A stretch of 64,000 nt of DNA from M55B112 sp040903745. Its GTDB lineage: Bacteria > Bacteroidota > Bacteroidia > Bacteroidales > GCA-2748055. The stretch lies in contig JBBDUV010000075.1 in assembly GCA_040903745.1 (NCBI GenBank), forward strand, positions 45,654 through 109,653. Direction: 5' to 3'. Position 1 is the first letter of the stretch. Every line of letters starts with the position of its first letter. The translations under genes and the position numbers were made by a program. Below, piece after piece: positions 55,372 to 63,738 of this stretch. Under the pieces are notes generated by a model. That model ran no database searches, was not told where the DNA came from, and saw only the letters and a program-made list of their open reading frames with translations.

Positions 55372-56013
55372 TTATTGTAGGACTAAAAATACGTAACAGG
55401 TCATAACCATCACTGTAACAAAGAATCCAGTACTGAAACCTGCCAAAATTCCATTGGGACCATGAATCTTCAAAACGAGTCGTGAAGTCCCCAATATCCC
55501 CCCTATTAGAACTGTCGCAATGAAAATTATTTGAAGTGATGCCCCATAAACGAGAATCAATACCAGTACAAGGCCAAGCAACATTCCAATTCCCAGCATG
55601 TGAATGCTTGGTTTCATAAACCACCAGTTCAAAATCATTGCTATAAAAAGGGCTGCCGGTGGACATAAAAGAAAGACAACATGTCCGGATGACAACTGTG
55701 GAATACTTTTCATTACAAAATAGGAGAAGAGGTACATAACAATAGAGAGCGCCATCGGAATAATTCTCTCTTTTCTCTCATGCAAATCTGCACTAACAAT
55801 CATCTTGGTAATATACAAGATGATAACCATCGATGCCGGAAAAACGAAAGTAAACAATACCGTAACAATTATGGAAATACGCTTTACCTCAGATTGTAAT
55901 ACAGAGAGCGATGTTCCCGAATTAAAAAGAATTAACATTCCAAGGGAGGTCATAATAAGGGGATGGAAAAGATAGGAGAATGTCCTTGACAGGGTTTTTT
56001 CCATGCTTAACAT
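55372..56013 (-). CDS. PAP2-superfamily-like integral membrane protein
   Basis: 213 residues, six or so hydrophobic helices. Traces of PAP2 phosphatase motifs are visible: RKERIIP (compare KxxxxxxRP), LSSGH (compare PSGH) and SRLVLKIHGPNG (SRx5H present, but the final aspartate is replaced). The catalytic histidines are kept but motif 1 and the last Asp are not canonical, so lipid phosphatase activity is uncertain. ATG at 56013 lies one base after the rpoN stop; ATG at 56004 is an alternative. Function uncertain. Confidence 0.68.
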   Translation of the reverse strand: MLSMEKTLSRTFSYLFHPLIMTSLGMLILFNSGTSLSVLQSEVKRISIIVTVLFTFVFPASMVIILYITKMIVSADLHERKERIIPMALSIVMYLFSYFVMKSIPQLSSGHVVFLLCPPAALFIAMILNWWFMKPSIHMLGIGMLLGLVLVLILVYGASLQIIFIATVLIGGILGTSRLVLKIHGPNGILAGFSTGFFVTVMVMTCYVFLVLQ

Positions 56014-56014
56014 T

Positions 56015-57466
56015 TTATAATTCTTTTCGCAGACGGGCCACCGGGAGATTTAATTGTTCACGATACTTTGCCACTGTTCGTCTTGCTATATGATATCCTT
56101 TCTCCTGCAGAATCACCGCAAGCCTGTCGTCAGTCAGCGGTTTGCGCTTGTCTTCACTATTGATGCAATTCTGCAGAATATTTTTTATTTCACGCGTAGA
56201 GACCTCCTCCCCACTTTCAGTCTGCAATCCTTCCGAGAAAAAATATTTCAGAGGAAATATCCCGAATTGGGTCTGTATATATTTGCTGTTTACAACCCTT
56301 GATATCGTAGAAATATCCAGCCCGGTCATCTCCGCAATATCCTTTAGAATCATCGGTCGTAAAAGCACCTCTTCCCCTTCTGTGAAATATTTTATCTGGT
56401 ACTGTAATATAGCCTCCATAGTCAACATAAGGGTATTTTGTCTCTGCCTGATCGCATCAATGAACCACCTGGCAGAATCCAGCTTCTGTTTTACAAAAGT
56501 AACCGCATCCTTTTCGTCCCTGGAGGCATTTTTCTTGTTGGCACTATACGATTCAAGCATATCAGAATATGTTCTGCTCAATCTCAGTTCCGGTACATTC
56601 GATGAATTCAGGAACAGTTCAAGCTCACCATTGTTCTCCTCCAGAATGAAATCAGGCACCACCTGATGAAAGGTCTTACTCTGAGTGTCTCCGAATGATC
56701 CTCCAGGCTTCGGATTAAGCCTTACAATAATTTCAAGAGCCTGCTTCAGTTCCCCTTCAGTAATAGATAACCGTTGAATAATCTTGTCGTAATGTTTATT
56801 TGAAAACTCGTCGAAATGAAATTTAAGGATTTTATAGGCAATTTCTTCAAGCTGTTCATTCAGTCCGTTACGTGACATCTGCAACATGAGACACTCCTGC
56901 AGACTTCTGGCTCCCACTCCGGCAGGATCCATCTCCTGAATAATCATCAATATCTCATGAACCTGTTCATAGGTGGTCTCAAGTCCGAAAGTAAAGGCAA
57001 GATCGTCCGAAATAGCCTCAAGTTCCCTTCGAAGGTACCCGTCTTCGTCAATATTTCCGATGATATATTCACCTATCAACTCCTGTACCTCATTAAGTTC
57101 ACGTAATCCCATCTGACTGCTTAAATGTTCTCGAAAAGAACTGCCCCCGGAAAAAGGGATCTCTTCCTGCTTATCGTCTCTGGAATAATTCTGGGCATTC
57201 AGTCTGTATGTCGGAATCTCATCATCATCGATATAGTCATCCAATGAAAATTCATCCTGCTCCATCGTCTCTTCAGCCACATCCTGCTCATCCATATCAG
57301 ATGTCTCATCATCAGTGCCACCTTCTTCAAGAACAGGGTTCTCTTCAAGCTCCTTCTTAATACGTTGCTCAAGCTGAATTGCAGGTATCTCCAGCAGTTT
57401 GATCATCTGGATCTGCTGGGGAGACAGTTTCTGTAACAGTTTCTGCTGAAGCCTCTGTTTTAGCAT
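56015..57466 (-). CDS. rpoN: RNA polymerase sigma-54 factor
   Basis: 483 residues. The N-terminal activator-interacting region reads LSPQQIQMIKLLEIPAIQLEQRIKKELEENP; an acidic linker follows (DDETSDMDEQD). The core-binding domain contains IGEYIIGNIDEDGYL. In the C-terminal DNA-binding region a HTH block (MTGLDISTISRVVNSKYIQT) precedes the RpoN box ARRTVAKYRE near the end. Recognises -24/-12 promoters together with AAA+ activators, none of which are in the window. It lies 11 bases after asnS in the same direction. Confidence 0.97.
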   Translation of the reverse strand: MLKQRLQQKLLQKLSPQQIQMIKLLEIPAIQLEQRIKKELEENPVLEEGGTDDETSDMDEQDVAEETMEQDEFSLDDYIDDDEIPTYRLNAQNYSRDDKQEEIPFSGGSSFREHLSSQMGLRELNEVQELIGEYIIGNIDEDGYLRRELEAISDDLAFTFGLETTYEQVHEILMIIQEMDPAGVGARSLQECLMLQMSRNGLNEQLEEIAYKILKFHFDEFSNKHYDKIIQRLSITEGELKQALEIIVRLNPKPGGSFGDTQSKTFHQVVPDFILEENNGELELFLNSSNVPELRLSRTYSDMLESYSANKKNASRDEKDAVTFVKQKLDSARWFIDAIRQRQNTLMLTMEAILQYQIKYFTEGEEVLLRPMILKDIAEMTGLDISTISRVVNSKYIQTQFGIFPLKYFFSEGLQTESGEEVSTREIKNILQNCINSEDKRKPLTDDRLAVILQEKGYHIARRTVAKYREQLNLPVARLRKEL

Positions 57467-57477
57467 GATTGCTATAA

Positions 57478-58872
57478 TTAAAACTCTGCACTCCTGGGTG
57501 TACGCGGAAATGGGATTACATCACGAATATTACTCATGCCAGTTACAAACATTAACAGCCTCTCAAAACCCAGGCCGAATCCACTGTGTTCAACAGTACC
57601 AAACTTGCGTGTCTCAAGATACCACCACAATTCCTTTTCCGGAATATTCATTTCTCTCATTCTACGCAACAACTTAGCGTGGTCCTCCTCTCTCTGCGAT
57701 CCCCCGATGATCTCCCCGATTTTCGGGAAGAGCACATCCATGGCCCTGACAGTTTTACCATCATCGTTCAGCTTCATATAAAAAGACTTGATCTCAGCAG
57801 GATAATCTGATAAAATGACCGGCGATTTGAATTCTTCCTCTACAAGATAGCGCTCATGTTCAGCCTGAAGGTCTGACCCCCAATCCACAGAATACTCAAA
57901 TTTCTTTCCGGATTTTTTAAGGATCTCAACAGCCTCAGTATAACTCATTCTAACAAAATCGCTTTCCAGAATGAAATGGAGCCTTTCAAGCAGTCCCTTA
58001 TCAATCATTGAATTGAGAAAGTCAAGATCCTCAATGCAGTTTTCCAGGGTATACCTGACCAGGTATTTCAGGAAATCTTCGGCCAGATCCATGTTATCAT
58101 TAATATCATAAAAAGCCATTTCGGGTTCGATCATCCAGAATTCAGCCACATGCCTTGGAGTATTGGAGTTTTCTGCCCTGAATGTGGGTCCAAATGTATA
58201 TATTGAAGAGAGCGCAAGAGCACCCAGTTCGCCTTCCAGCTGACCTGATACAGTTAGGTTGGTGGCCCGGCCAAAGAAATCCTTGCTGTAATCCACACGC
58301 TTTTGATCATCCCTTGGAGGGTTATCAAGATTAAGGGTTGTAACGCGAAACATGGCACCTGCACCTTCAGCATCAGATGCTGTTATGATAGGTGTATGCA
58401 AATAATAGAACCCCTTATCATTATAATAAGTATGTATGGCAAATGAGAGTGCATGTCTGATCCTGAATATGGCTCCGAAAGTATTCGTTCTGAACCTTAA
58501 GTGGGCAATTTCCCTGAGGAATTCAAATGAGTGTCCCTTTTTCTGTAAGGGATAAACATCCGGATCACAAGTGCCAAGAAGTTCAATTGAATCGGCTTGA
58601 ATTTCCATGTTCTGACCTTTCCCTAACGATTCAACCAGCGTACCACGAACGGATAATGAACTTCCTGTTGTAATATTCCTAAGAAGATCTTCTGAAAACT
58701 TTTCCGCATCAGCAACCACCTGCATATTTTTAAGCGTAGTCCCGTCATTTATCGCGATAAACGCCAATTGCTTATTGCCTCTTTTCGTCCTTGCCCATCC
58801 TTTCAGAAGAACTTCTTTGTTCATCTTTTCTCCTGTGAAAAGCTCCTTAACTGTCGATCGTATTATAGACAT
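57478..58872 (-). CDS. asnS: Asparaginyl-tRNA synthetase
   Basis: 464 residues. N-terminal OB fold (VLLKGWARTKRGNKQLAFIAINDGT) and class II catalytic core: motif 2 FGPTFRAENSNTPRHVAEFWMIEPE and motif 3 GFGLGFERLLMF (FGLGFERL). Ends VIPFPRTPRSAEF, the usual AsnRS end. It charges tRNA-Asn. Likely co-transcribed with rpoN. A TATTTTTG -7-like sequence lies on the minus strand at 58929-58922, about 50 bases upstream, without a clear -33. Confidence 0.97.
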   Translation of the reverse strand: MSIIRSTVKELFTGEKMNKEVLLKGWARTKRGNKQLAFIAINDGTTLKNMQVVADAEKFSEDLLRNITTGSSLSVRGTLVESLGKGQNMEIQADSIELLGTCDPDVYPLQKKGHSFEFLREIAHLRFRTNTFGAIFRIRHALSFAIHTYYNDKGFYYLHTPIITASDAEGAGAMFRVTTLNLDNPPRDDQKRVDYSKDFFGRATNLTVSGQLEGELGALALSSIYTFGPTFRAENSNTPRHVAEFWMIEPEMAFYDINDNMDLAEDFLKYLVRYTLENCIEDLDFLNSMIDKGLLERLHFILESDFVRMSYTEAVEILKKSGKKFEYSVDWGSDLQAEHERYLVEEEFKSPVILSDYPAEIKSFYMKLNDDGKTVRAMDVLFPKIGEIIGGSQREEDHAKLLRRMREMNIPEKELWWYLETRKFGTVEHSGFGLGFERLLMFVTGMSNIRDVIPFPRTPRSAEF

Positions 58873-59203
58873 CCTGCTTCAAATAAAATAAAGATATTTC
58901 CCAATTGTGAATTTCAGATTACAAAAATAGGATTTTTAAGGCTGAAACCCTCATTCAAAAGAGATCTATCTACATATAGGACCAGCCACCAATCTATATT
59001 TTTTGCATATGTTTTTTTTGAAAAACAACGTTATATGTCTGATATATAGATAATAGACACAATAGTATACATGTAAAAACAGCAGTAAAAAGAACGTGCC
59101 TTTCCAATACTAAGAACCAATTTATTATCGTTTTTAATGTGCAATCCTTTACAATGTGGAATGAAACGTTTAATTTTACAATCTTAAATAAACAAGATCT
59201 ATA
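58873..59203. other. 331-base AT-rich divergent intergenic region (asnS / universal stress protein)
   Basis: Holds the presumed promoters of asnS (minus) and the stress protein (plus; TAATTTTA at 59171-59178 is a near match to a -7 element). An imperfect hairpin around 59006-59037 (CATAT...ATATG with a T-run/A-run inside) is the only structure seen. No gene or RNA can be supported. Confidence 0.35.
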
Positions 59204-60046
59204 ATGATTCAGGGAAAAAAGACAATAGTTGTAACATGGGACTTTTCCAATGCTGCTGTTAATGCTTTGAAGCATGCGGCAAAAATTGGAAGAATAGTAG
59301 AGAATGATGTTGTCTTATTCCATGTGGCATCTGAGGAGAAAAAAAGTAGCGAAACCAAGAAAGAACTAAATGAAACCTGCAAAAATTATACAGCATTACT
59401 TGGTATTGAAGTATCATATGTTTTAAAGACCGGTTCAATCTTTGATGAGATATCTGAATATGCTTCAGATGAAAAAAACAGTGTAAATTTTGTGGTATTG
59501 GGTACGCACGGAATGACAGGAAGTCAAAAGTTGTTTGGCAGCAAGGCCCTCAGGGTAATAAACGGCTCATCGGTACCCTTCCTGGTGGTCCAGAAAGAAC
59601 CGGATGAAAAAGACCGGTTTACCGATATTGTGTTTCCTATCGATTTTAAATCGGAGAACAAGGAAAAATTGCAATGGGCCATATTCCTGGGAAAATATCT
59701 TAACTCAAAGGTCCATCTGTTCAAGGTACCGACGCGTGATAAATACCTGCTGAAAAAAATTAATGTAAATCTGAATTTTGCCATCAGGTTCCTTATACAA
59801 AACAATATCGAATATGAGATCCATACCGCAACAAGCGGAAAAAACTATATGAAAGAGACCCTGGCTTTTAGCATGAATATCAAAGCAGACCTGATCCTTA
59901 TCACAACCACCAAGCATATGACCCTGCTGGACCTGGTCTTTAGTGCAAAAGAGCAGTATCTTATAGCCAATGAAGCCGGGATCCCTGTAATGTGTGTGAA
60001 TCCAAGGGCCAGCTTTGCAAAGGTGAGTCAGTTTATGTATGGATAG
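59204..60046 (+). CDS. Universal stress protein (two UspA domains)
   Basis: 280 residues. Domain 1 (about 1-140) has the ATP-binding pattern GTHGMTGSQKLFGSKALRVI (G-x2-G-x9-G) and VTWDFSNAAVNAL at the start. Domain 2 (about 145-275) begins DIVFPIDFKSENKEKLQWA but its ATP loop is degenerate (ITTTKHMTLLDLVFSAKEQ). Cytoplasmic; the family is linked to stress survival. No operon partner; gldA follows after 39 bases. Confidence 0.88.
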   Translation: MIQGKKTIVVTWDFSNAAVNALKHAAKIGRIVENDVVLFHVASEEKKSSETKKELNETCKNYTALLGIEVSYVLKTGSIFDEISEYASDEKNSVNFVVLGTHGMTGSQKLFGSKALRVINGSSVPFLVVQKEPDEKDRFTDIVFPIDFKSENKEKLQWAIFLGKYLNSKVHLFKVPTRDKYLLKKINVNLNFAIRFLIQNNIEYEIHTATSGKNYMKETLAFSMNIKADLILITTTKHMTLLDLVFSAKEQYLIANEAGIPVMCVNPRASFAKVSQFMYG

Positions 60047-60085
60047 AAATATTTCAGGGTTCCAACCCGTATTAATGATCAGCAG

Positions 60086-61009
60086 GTGTCTATAAGTGTA
60101 CGAAACATATCCCGCCGGTTTGGCGAACAGTGGGCGGTAAATGATGTCTCATTTGAGGTCGGTTCTGGTGAAGTAGTCGGTTTTATCGGTCCCAACGGTG
60201 CCGGGAAATCGACAACCATGAAGATCATCACCGGCTTTCTCTCTCCCACCTCCGGAGAGGTACTGGTAAATGATCTCGACAACAGGGAGCACCCGATGGA
60301 TATCAAGGGGATTATCGGCTATCTTCCTGAGCACAATCCACTTTATTACGACATGTATGTAAGGGAGTACCTACTGTATGTGGCCGGATTATATCATTTC
60401 AGGGGGAAGGCAGCATGGAAACGGGTTGATGCGATCATTGAGCAGATAGGCCTTACAGCTGAGAGACATAAAAAAATCGAAAAATTGTCGAAAGGATATA
60501 AGCAAAGGGTTGGGCTCAGCCAGGCTCTGATCCATGAACCGGAAGTGCTGATCCTTGATGAACCCACTTCCGGACTGGATCCAAACCAGATCATCGAGAT
60601 ACGTAATCTGATATCCACCATGGGAAAGAAAAAGACAGTCATCCTTTCAACACATATCATGCAAGAGGTGGAGGCGATCTGCGACAGGGTAATTATCATC
60701 GACCAGGGCAAAATCAGAGCAGATGAAGCTGCAGGAGATATCAGTAAAAGCCAGCTTGCAGGTCAAACCATCCAGGTAGAACTGGAAACCGGTATTCCGG
60801 TTGAAAAATGGAAAGAATTGGAAAGCATTTCTGATGTGATAGAGCTCCCTGAAAATAGATATTTACTTGCTGCAAGAGAGGTCGGAGACATAAGATCAAG
60901 TGTATTCAAATTTGCAGTGGATAACAACCTCACTGTCCTGTCCATGAACCTCAAGGAAAAAAACCTTGAAGAGGTCTTTCGGGAAATGACCAAACAGGAA
61001 AAGGATTAA
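60086..61009 (+). CDS. gldA: GldA-type ABC transporter ATP-binding protein
   Basis: 307 residues, start codon GTG at 60086 because no upstream ATG in frame exists and the family start MSISVRNISRRFG fits. Walker A GPNGAGKSTT, signature LSKGYKQRVGLSQAL, Walker B VLILDEPTSGLDP, H-loop STHIMQEV, plus a C-terminal domain of about 90 residues. YLPEHNPLYYDMYVREYL is characteristic of GldA. In F. johnsoniae GldA acts with GldF and GldG in gliding; gldF and gldG are not adjacent here, so a gliding role is inferred from similarity only. Confidence 0.85.
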   Translation: MSISVRNISRRFGEQWAVNDVSFEVGSGEVVGFIGPNGAGKSTTMKIITGFLSPTSGEVLVNDLDNREHPMDIKGIIGYLPEHNPLYYDMYVREYLLYVAGLYHFRGKAAWKRVDAIIEQIGLTAERHKKIEKLSKGYKQRVGLSQALIHEPEVLILDEPTSGLDPNQIIEIRNLISTMGKKKTVILSTHIMQEVEAICDRVIIIDQGKIRADEAAGDISKSQLAGQTIQVELETGIPVEKWKELESISDVIELPENRYLLAAREVGDIRSSVFKFAVDNNLTVLSMNLKEKNLEEVFREMTKQEKD

Positions 61010-61207
61010 ATTTTCCTTTTCAATAAGATCATTTTAAAAAAAAGTCTTTCTGCCCGATCATATGCCAACCCTACCAGATTGGAACTCCATTTTAGTCAAC
61101 CGCAATCTGCAAAAAGTAAAACTCCCTATACAATATTTATCCTCGCTGTTAATATTATTAGCCTCTTTTACTGATGCTTACAAATCTATAGATCATTTGG
61201 CATTGTA

Positions 61208-61239
61208 TTTGTTTACATATATTAATATTTATATATTTG
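61208..61239 (+). promoter_or_regulatory. Bacteroidota-type promoter for the TPR-protein gene
   Basis: TTTG (61208-61211), 20 bases, TATATTTG (61232-61239): exact consensus at both elements. Transcription from about 61245 gives a leader of about 25 bases. The rest of the 260-base gap after gldA (61010-61207) holds nothing recognisable. Confidence 0.65.
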
Positions 61240-61269
61240 TCGATTCGAATTATTTAACCATGTAATCCT

Positions 61270-62253
61270 ATGAAAAAAAGAGCATTAACAATTGCCGTAG
61301 CAACCATGTTGGTATCAGGCTCCCTGTATGCACAAACACTGACAGATGTGATCAATGAATTCAATGCCGGTGTTGAAAGCATGAACGGACAATCGTATGA
61401 ATCTGCACTTGCTCAGTTCAATGCCGTTCTTGACTTGTGTGAGGTGGTTGGAGAAGAGGCTGATGATATGAAGGAACAAGCACGCGAACAGATTGTTGGT
61501 ACATACTACAGACAGGCCATAACTCTGATGAAGAGAAAGCAATACGACAAGGCCCTTCCTGCCTTGGAAAAAACCGTAGCCTTATCTGCTGAATATGATA
61601 AAAACCCGGAATTTGCCGAAAATGCAAAAAAATATCTTCCATCTCTGTACCTCAGAGAAGGAAATGTACATCGGAGTCAGGGCAACTATGATGAAGCGCT
61701 CAATATCTTTGACAAGGCACTTGAATTAAGGCCTTCACTCTACAAAGCTCACCAGGGGAAAGGGCTCGTTTATAAAGAAACCAACGACATTGAAAAAATG
61801 CTCGAGGAGTTCTCTGTTGCCAAAGCAAAAGCGGTTGAAGAGGGTGACGAGGAGGTGGTTGATGATATCAATTCCGCCATTAACGGACACTACCATGCCC
61901 TGATCGAAGAGGAGCTGATGATGATCGATCCTGAAGAGGCCGATTATACATTCCTTCTTGATATTTGTGAAGAAGCCATCGAGGCCAATGAAAAAAATGG
62001 TTATGCGTACTGGAAGGCAGCTTCAGCATATAACAAAATGGTTGAATATGATTCCGCCATAGAATATGCTGAGAAAGGTATTGCCGTTGAAACTGATCCC
62101 GTCCTGCTTTCGGCATTGTATTATGAACTTGGAATGGCATACCAGAACACAGTAAGGTATGCAGATGCTTGTGAAGCATACAATAAAGTGACAGAAGAGC
62201 CCTTCACAACCAGAGCGGAAAAGAAAATGATGACCACACCTGATTGTAATTAG
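61270..62253 (+). CDS. Secreted TPR-repeat protein
   Basis: 327 residues. Signal peptide ending GSLYAQ (about residue 22). Three to five tetratricopeptide units are visible, the clearest being YLREGNVHRSQGNYDEALNIFDKALELRP and, near the end, ALYYELGMAYQNTVRYADACEAYNKV (read in parts). Acidic overall. Expected in the periplasm, where it could scaffold protein assembly. No enzymatic motif. Single gene between a strong promoter and a terminator. Confidence 0.82.
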   Translation: MKKRALTIAVATMLVSGSLYAQTLTDVINEFNAGVESMNGQSYESALAQFNAVLDLCEVVGEEADDMKEQAREQIVGTYYRQAITLMKRKQYDKALPALEKTVALSAEYDKNPEFAENAKKYLPSLYLREGNVHRSQGNYDEALNIFDKALELRPSLYKAHQGKGLVYKETNDIEKMLEEFSVAKAKAVEEGDEEVVDDINSAINGHYHALIEEELMMIDPEEADYTFLLDICEEAIEANEKNGYAYWKAASAYNKMVEYDSAIEYAEKGIAVETDPVLLSALYYELGMAYQNTVRYADACEAYNKVTEEPFTTRAEKKMMTTPDCN

Positions 62254-62274
62254 ATAACTTAAAACTACGAAGAG

Positions 62275-62304
62275 AGCAGCGATGAATTTTCGCTGCTTTT
62301 TTTG
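62275..62304 (+). terminator. Rho-independent terminator downstream of the TPR gene
   Basis: Eight-base-pair stem AGCAGCGA (62275-62282) with TCGCTGCT (62290-62297), 7-base loop, followed by a run of T to 62303. The end of the T-run is also the -33 element proposed for metK. Confidence 0.82.
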
Positions 62305-62331
62305 TTTCAACCAAAATAATGGTTTTCTTTG
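62301..62331 (+). promoter_or_regulatory. Candidate promoter for the riboswitch-metK transcript
   Basis: TTTG (62301-62304), 19 bases, TTTCTTTG (62324-62331), one mismatch to TAnnTTTG. The predicted start (about 62337) falls just before the riboswitch P1 stem, which is where it should be. Confidence 0.5.
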
Positions 62332-62340
62332 CTTGTCGAA

Positions 62341-62393
62341 AAGGTGGATCGATTTGACTGATTGCAACCACGGAAAAAAATGCTAAAACAGTG
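62341..62393 (+). ncRNA. SAM-II type riboswitch upstream of metK
   Basis: S-adenosylmethionine-sensing leader. P1 is GTGG (62344-62347) with CCAC (62368-62371). The loop has the SAM-II hallmark sequence GATTTG (62351-62356) and TTGCA (62362-62366) just before the P1 3' strand. After an A-rich stretch comes GCTAAAA (62382-62388). ACTG in the loop (62357-62360) pairs with CAGT after GCTAAAA (62389-62392), forming the expected H-type pseudoknot. The downstream gene makes SAM, so feedback repression is expected. About 63 bases separate the pseudoknot from the metK ATG, and no Shine-Dalgarno overlaps it, so the switching mechanism is unclear. Confidence 0.85.
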
Positions 62394-62455
62394 TCTTTAT
62401 CCCGGCTCTTCTGTCTCACATACCACCCATCATGTTAAACGAATAATTTAATAAA

Positions 62456-63718
62456 ATGGCTTATCTATTTACTTCTGAATCAGTCTCTGAAGGTCATCCC
62501 GATAAAGTAGCAGATCAGATTTCAGACGCTCTGCTTGATGAATTTCTTGCCTATGATCCGGAATCCAAAGTTGCCTGTGAAACACTTGTTACAACCGGTC
62601 AGGTTGTTCTGGCCGGGGAGGTACATACGAAGACCTATATCGATGTACAAAAAGTGGCGAGGGAGGTGATCCGCAAGATTGGTTATACAAAAAGCGATTA
62701 CCAATTCGAATACAACAGCTGTGGTATCATGTCCATCATCCACGAACAGTCGCCCGATATCAACAGGGGAGTTGTACGTTCAGATCCCATGGAGCAGGGA
62801 GCGGGCGACCAGGGAATGATGTTCGGTTATGCTACAAATGAAACGGATAACTTCATGCCCCTGGCGCTGGATCTTAGTCATAAACTACTGGAAATTCTCG
62901 CTGAAATCCGCCGGGAAGAGAAGCAGATGACCTACCTGCGACCAGACTCCAAATCACAGGTAACCATTGAATACAGCGATGACAACGAGCCGTTGCGGAT
63001 ACATACAATCGTCGTCTCTACATCACACGATGAATTCGATGATGATGATGAACGGATGCTGGCAAAGATTAAATCCGATGTCCGCGAAATCCTTATCCCA
63101 CGCGTAATTAAGATGCTGCCCCAGAGAATCCAGGATCTTTTCGACGACAACTACATTCTTCATGTAAATCCAACCGGAAAATTTGTTATCGGCGGACCGC
63201 ATGGTGATACCGGGCTTACGGGCCGGAAGATTATCGTCGACACCTATGGTGGGAAAGGCGCTCACGGCGGTGGAGCGTTTTCCGGAAAAGATCCGTCTAA
63301 GGTCGACCGCTCAGCTGCTTATACTGCCAGGCACGTGGCAAAAAACCTCGTTGCGGCAGGTGTTGCCGATGAAATACTACTTCAACTCTCCTACGCCATC
63401 GGTGTTGCAAAACCGGTAGGAATCTACCTGAACACCTTTGGAACTTCAAAAGTGGGATTGAGTGACAATGAGATTGCGGAAAAAATAAGTGATGTGAATG
63501 TATATGACTTCAGACCGGCAGCCATCAACAACAACCTGAAACTCAGAAATCCGATTTACACTGAAACCGCAGCGTATGGACATATGGGCAGAACACCCCA
63601 TGTCGTAAAAAAACAGTTTACCTCACAGTATTTTCCTATGATAGAGTTGGAAGTTGAACTTTTCACGTGGGAGAAACTGGACAAAGTAGAAGATTTTAAA
63701 ACGGTATTTGGCCTCTAA
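62456..63718 (+). CDS. metK: S-adenosylmethionine synthetase
   Basis: 420 residues. It makes SAM from methionine and ATP. The N-terminus YLFTSESVSEGHPDKVADQISDA carries the metal/ATP site. GAGDQGMMFGYA is the first signature and GGAFSGKDPSKVDRSAAY the second (P-loop-like). The insert near residues 110-180 (DNFMPLALDLSHKL; DSKSQVTIEY) is as in bacterial MetK. Length is slightly above the usual 385-400. Expression is probably controlled by the SAM-II riboswitch in its leader. The riboflavin synthase gene follows after 20 bases. Confidence 0.97.
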   Translation: MAYLFTSESVSEGHPDKVADQISDALLDEFLAYDPESKVACETLVTTGQVVLAGEVHTKTYIDVQKVAREVIRKIGYTKSDYQFEYNSCGIMSIIHEQSPDINRGVVRSDPMEQGAGDQGMMFGYATNETDNFMPLALDLSHKLLEILAEIRREEKQMTYLRPDSKSQVTIEYSDDNEPLRIHTIVVSTSHDEFDDDDERMLAKIKSDVREILIPRVIKMLPQRIQDLFDDNYILHVNPTGKFVIGGPHGDTGLTGRKIIVDTYGGKGAHGGGAFSGKDPSKVDRSAAYTARHVAKNLVAAGVADEILLQLSYAIGVAKPVGIYLNTFGTSKVGLSDNEIAEKISDVNVYDFRPAAINNNLKLRNPIYTETAAYGHMGRTPHVVKKQFTSQYFPMIELEVELFTWEKLDKVEDFKTVFGL

Positions 63719-63738
63719 AAAAATATAACCTTACAACT

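Noticed and set aside
61062..61265. 67-codon open frame between gldA and the TPR gene
   Set aside because: It spans the clear TTTG-N20-TATATTTG promoter, has no recognisable domain and shows AT-rich random composition.
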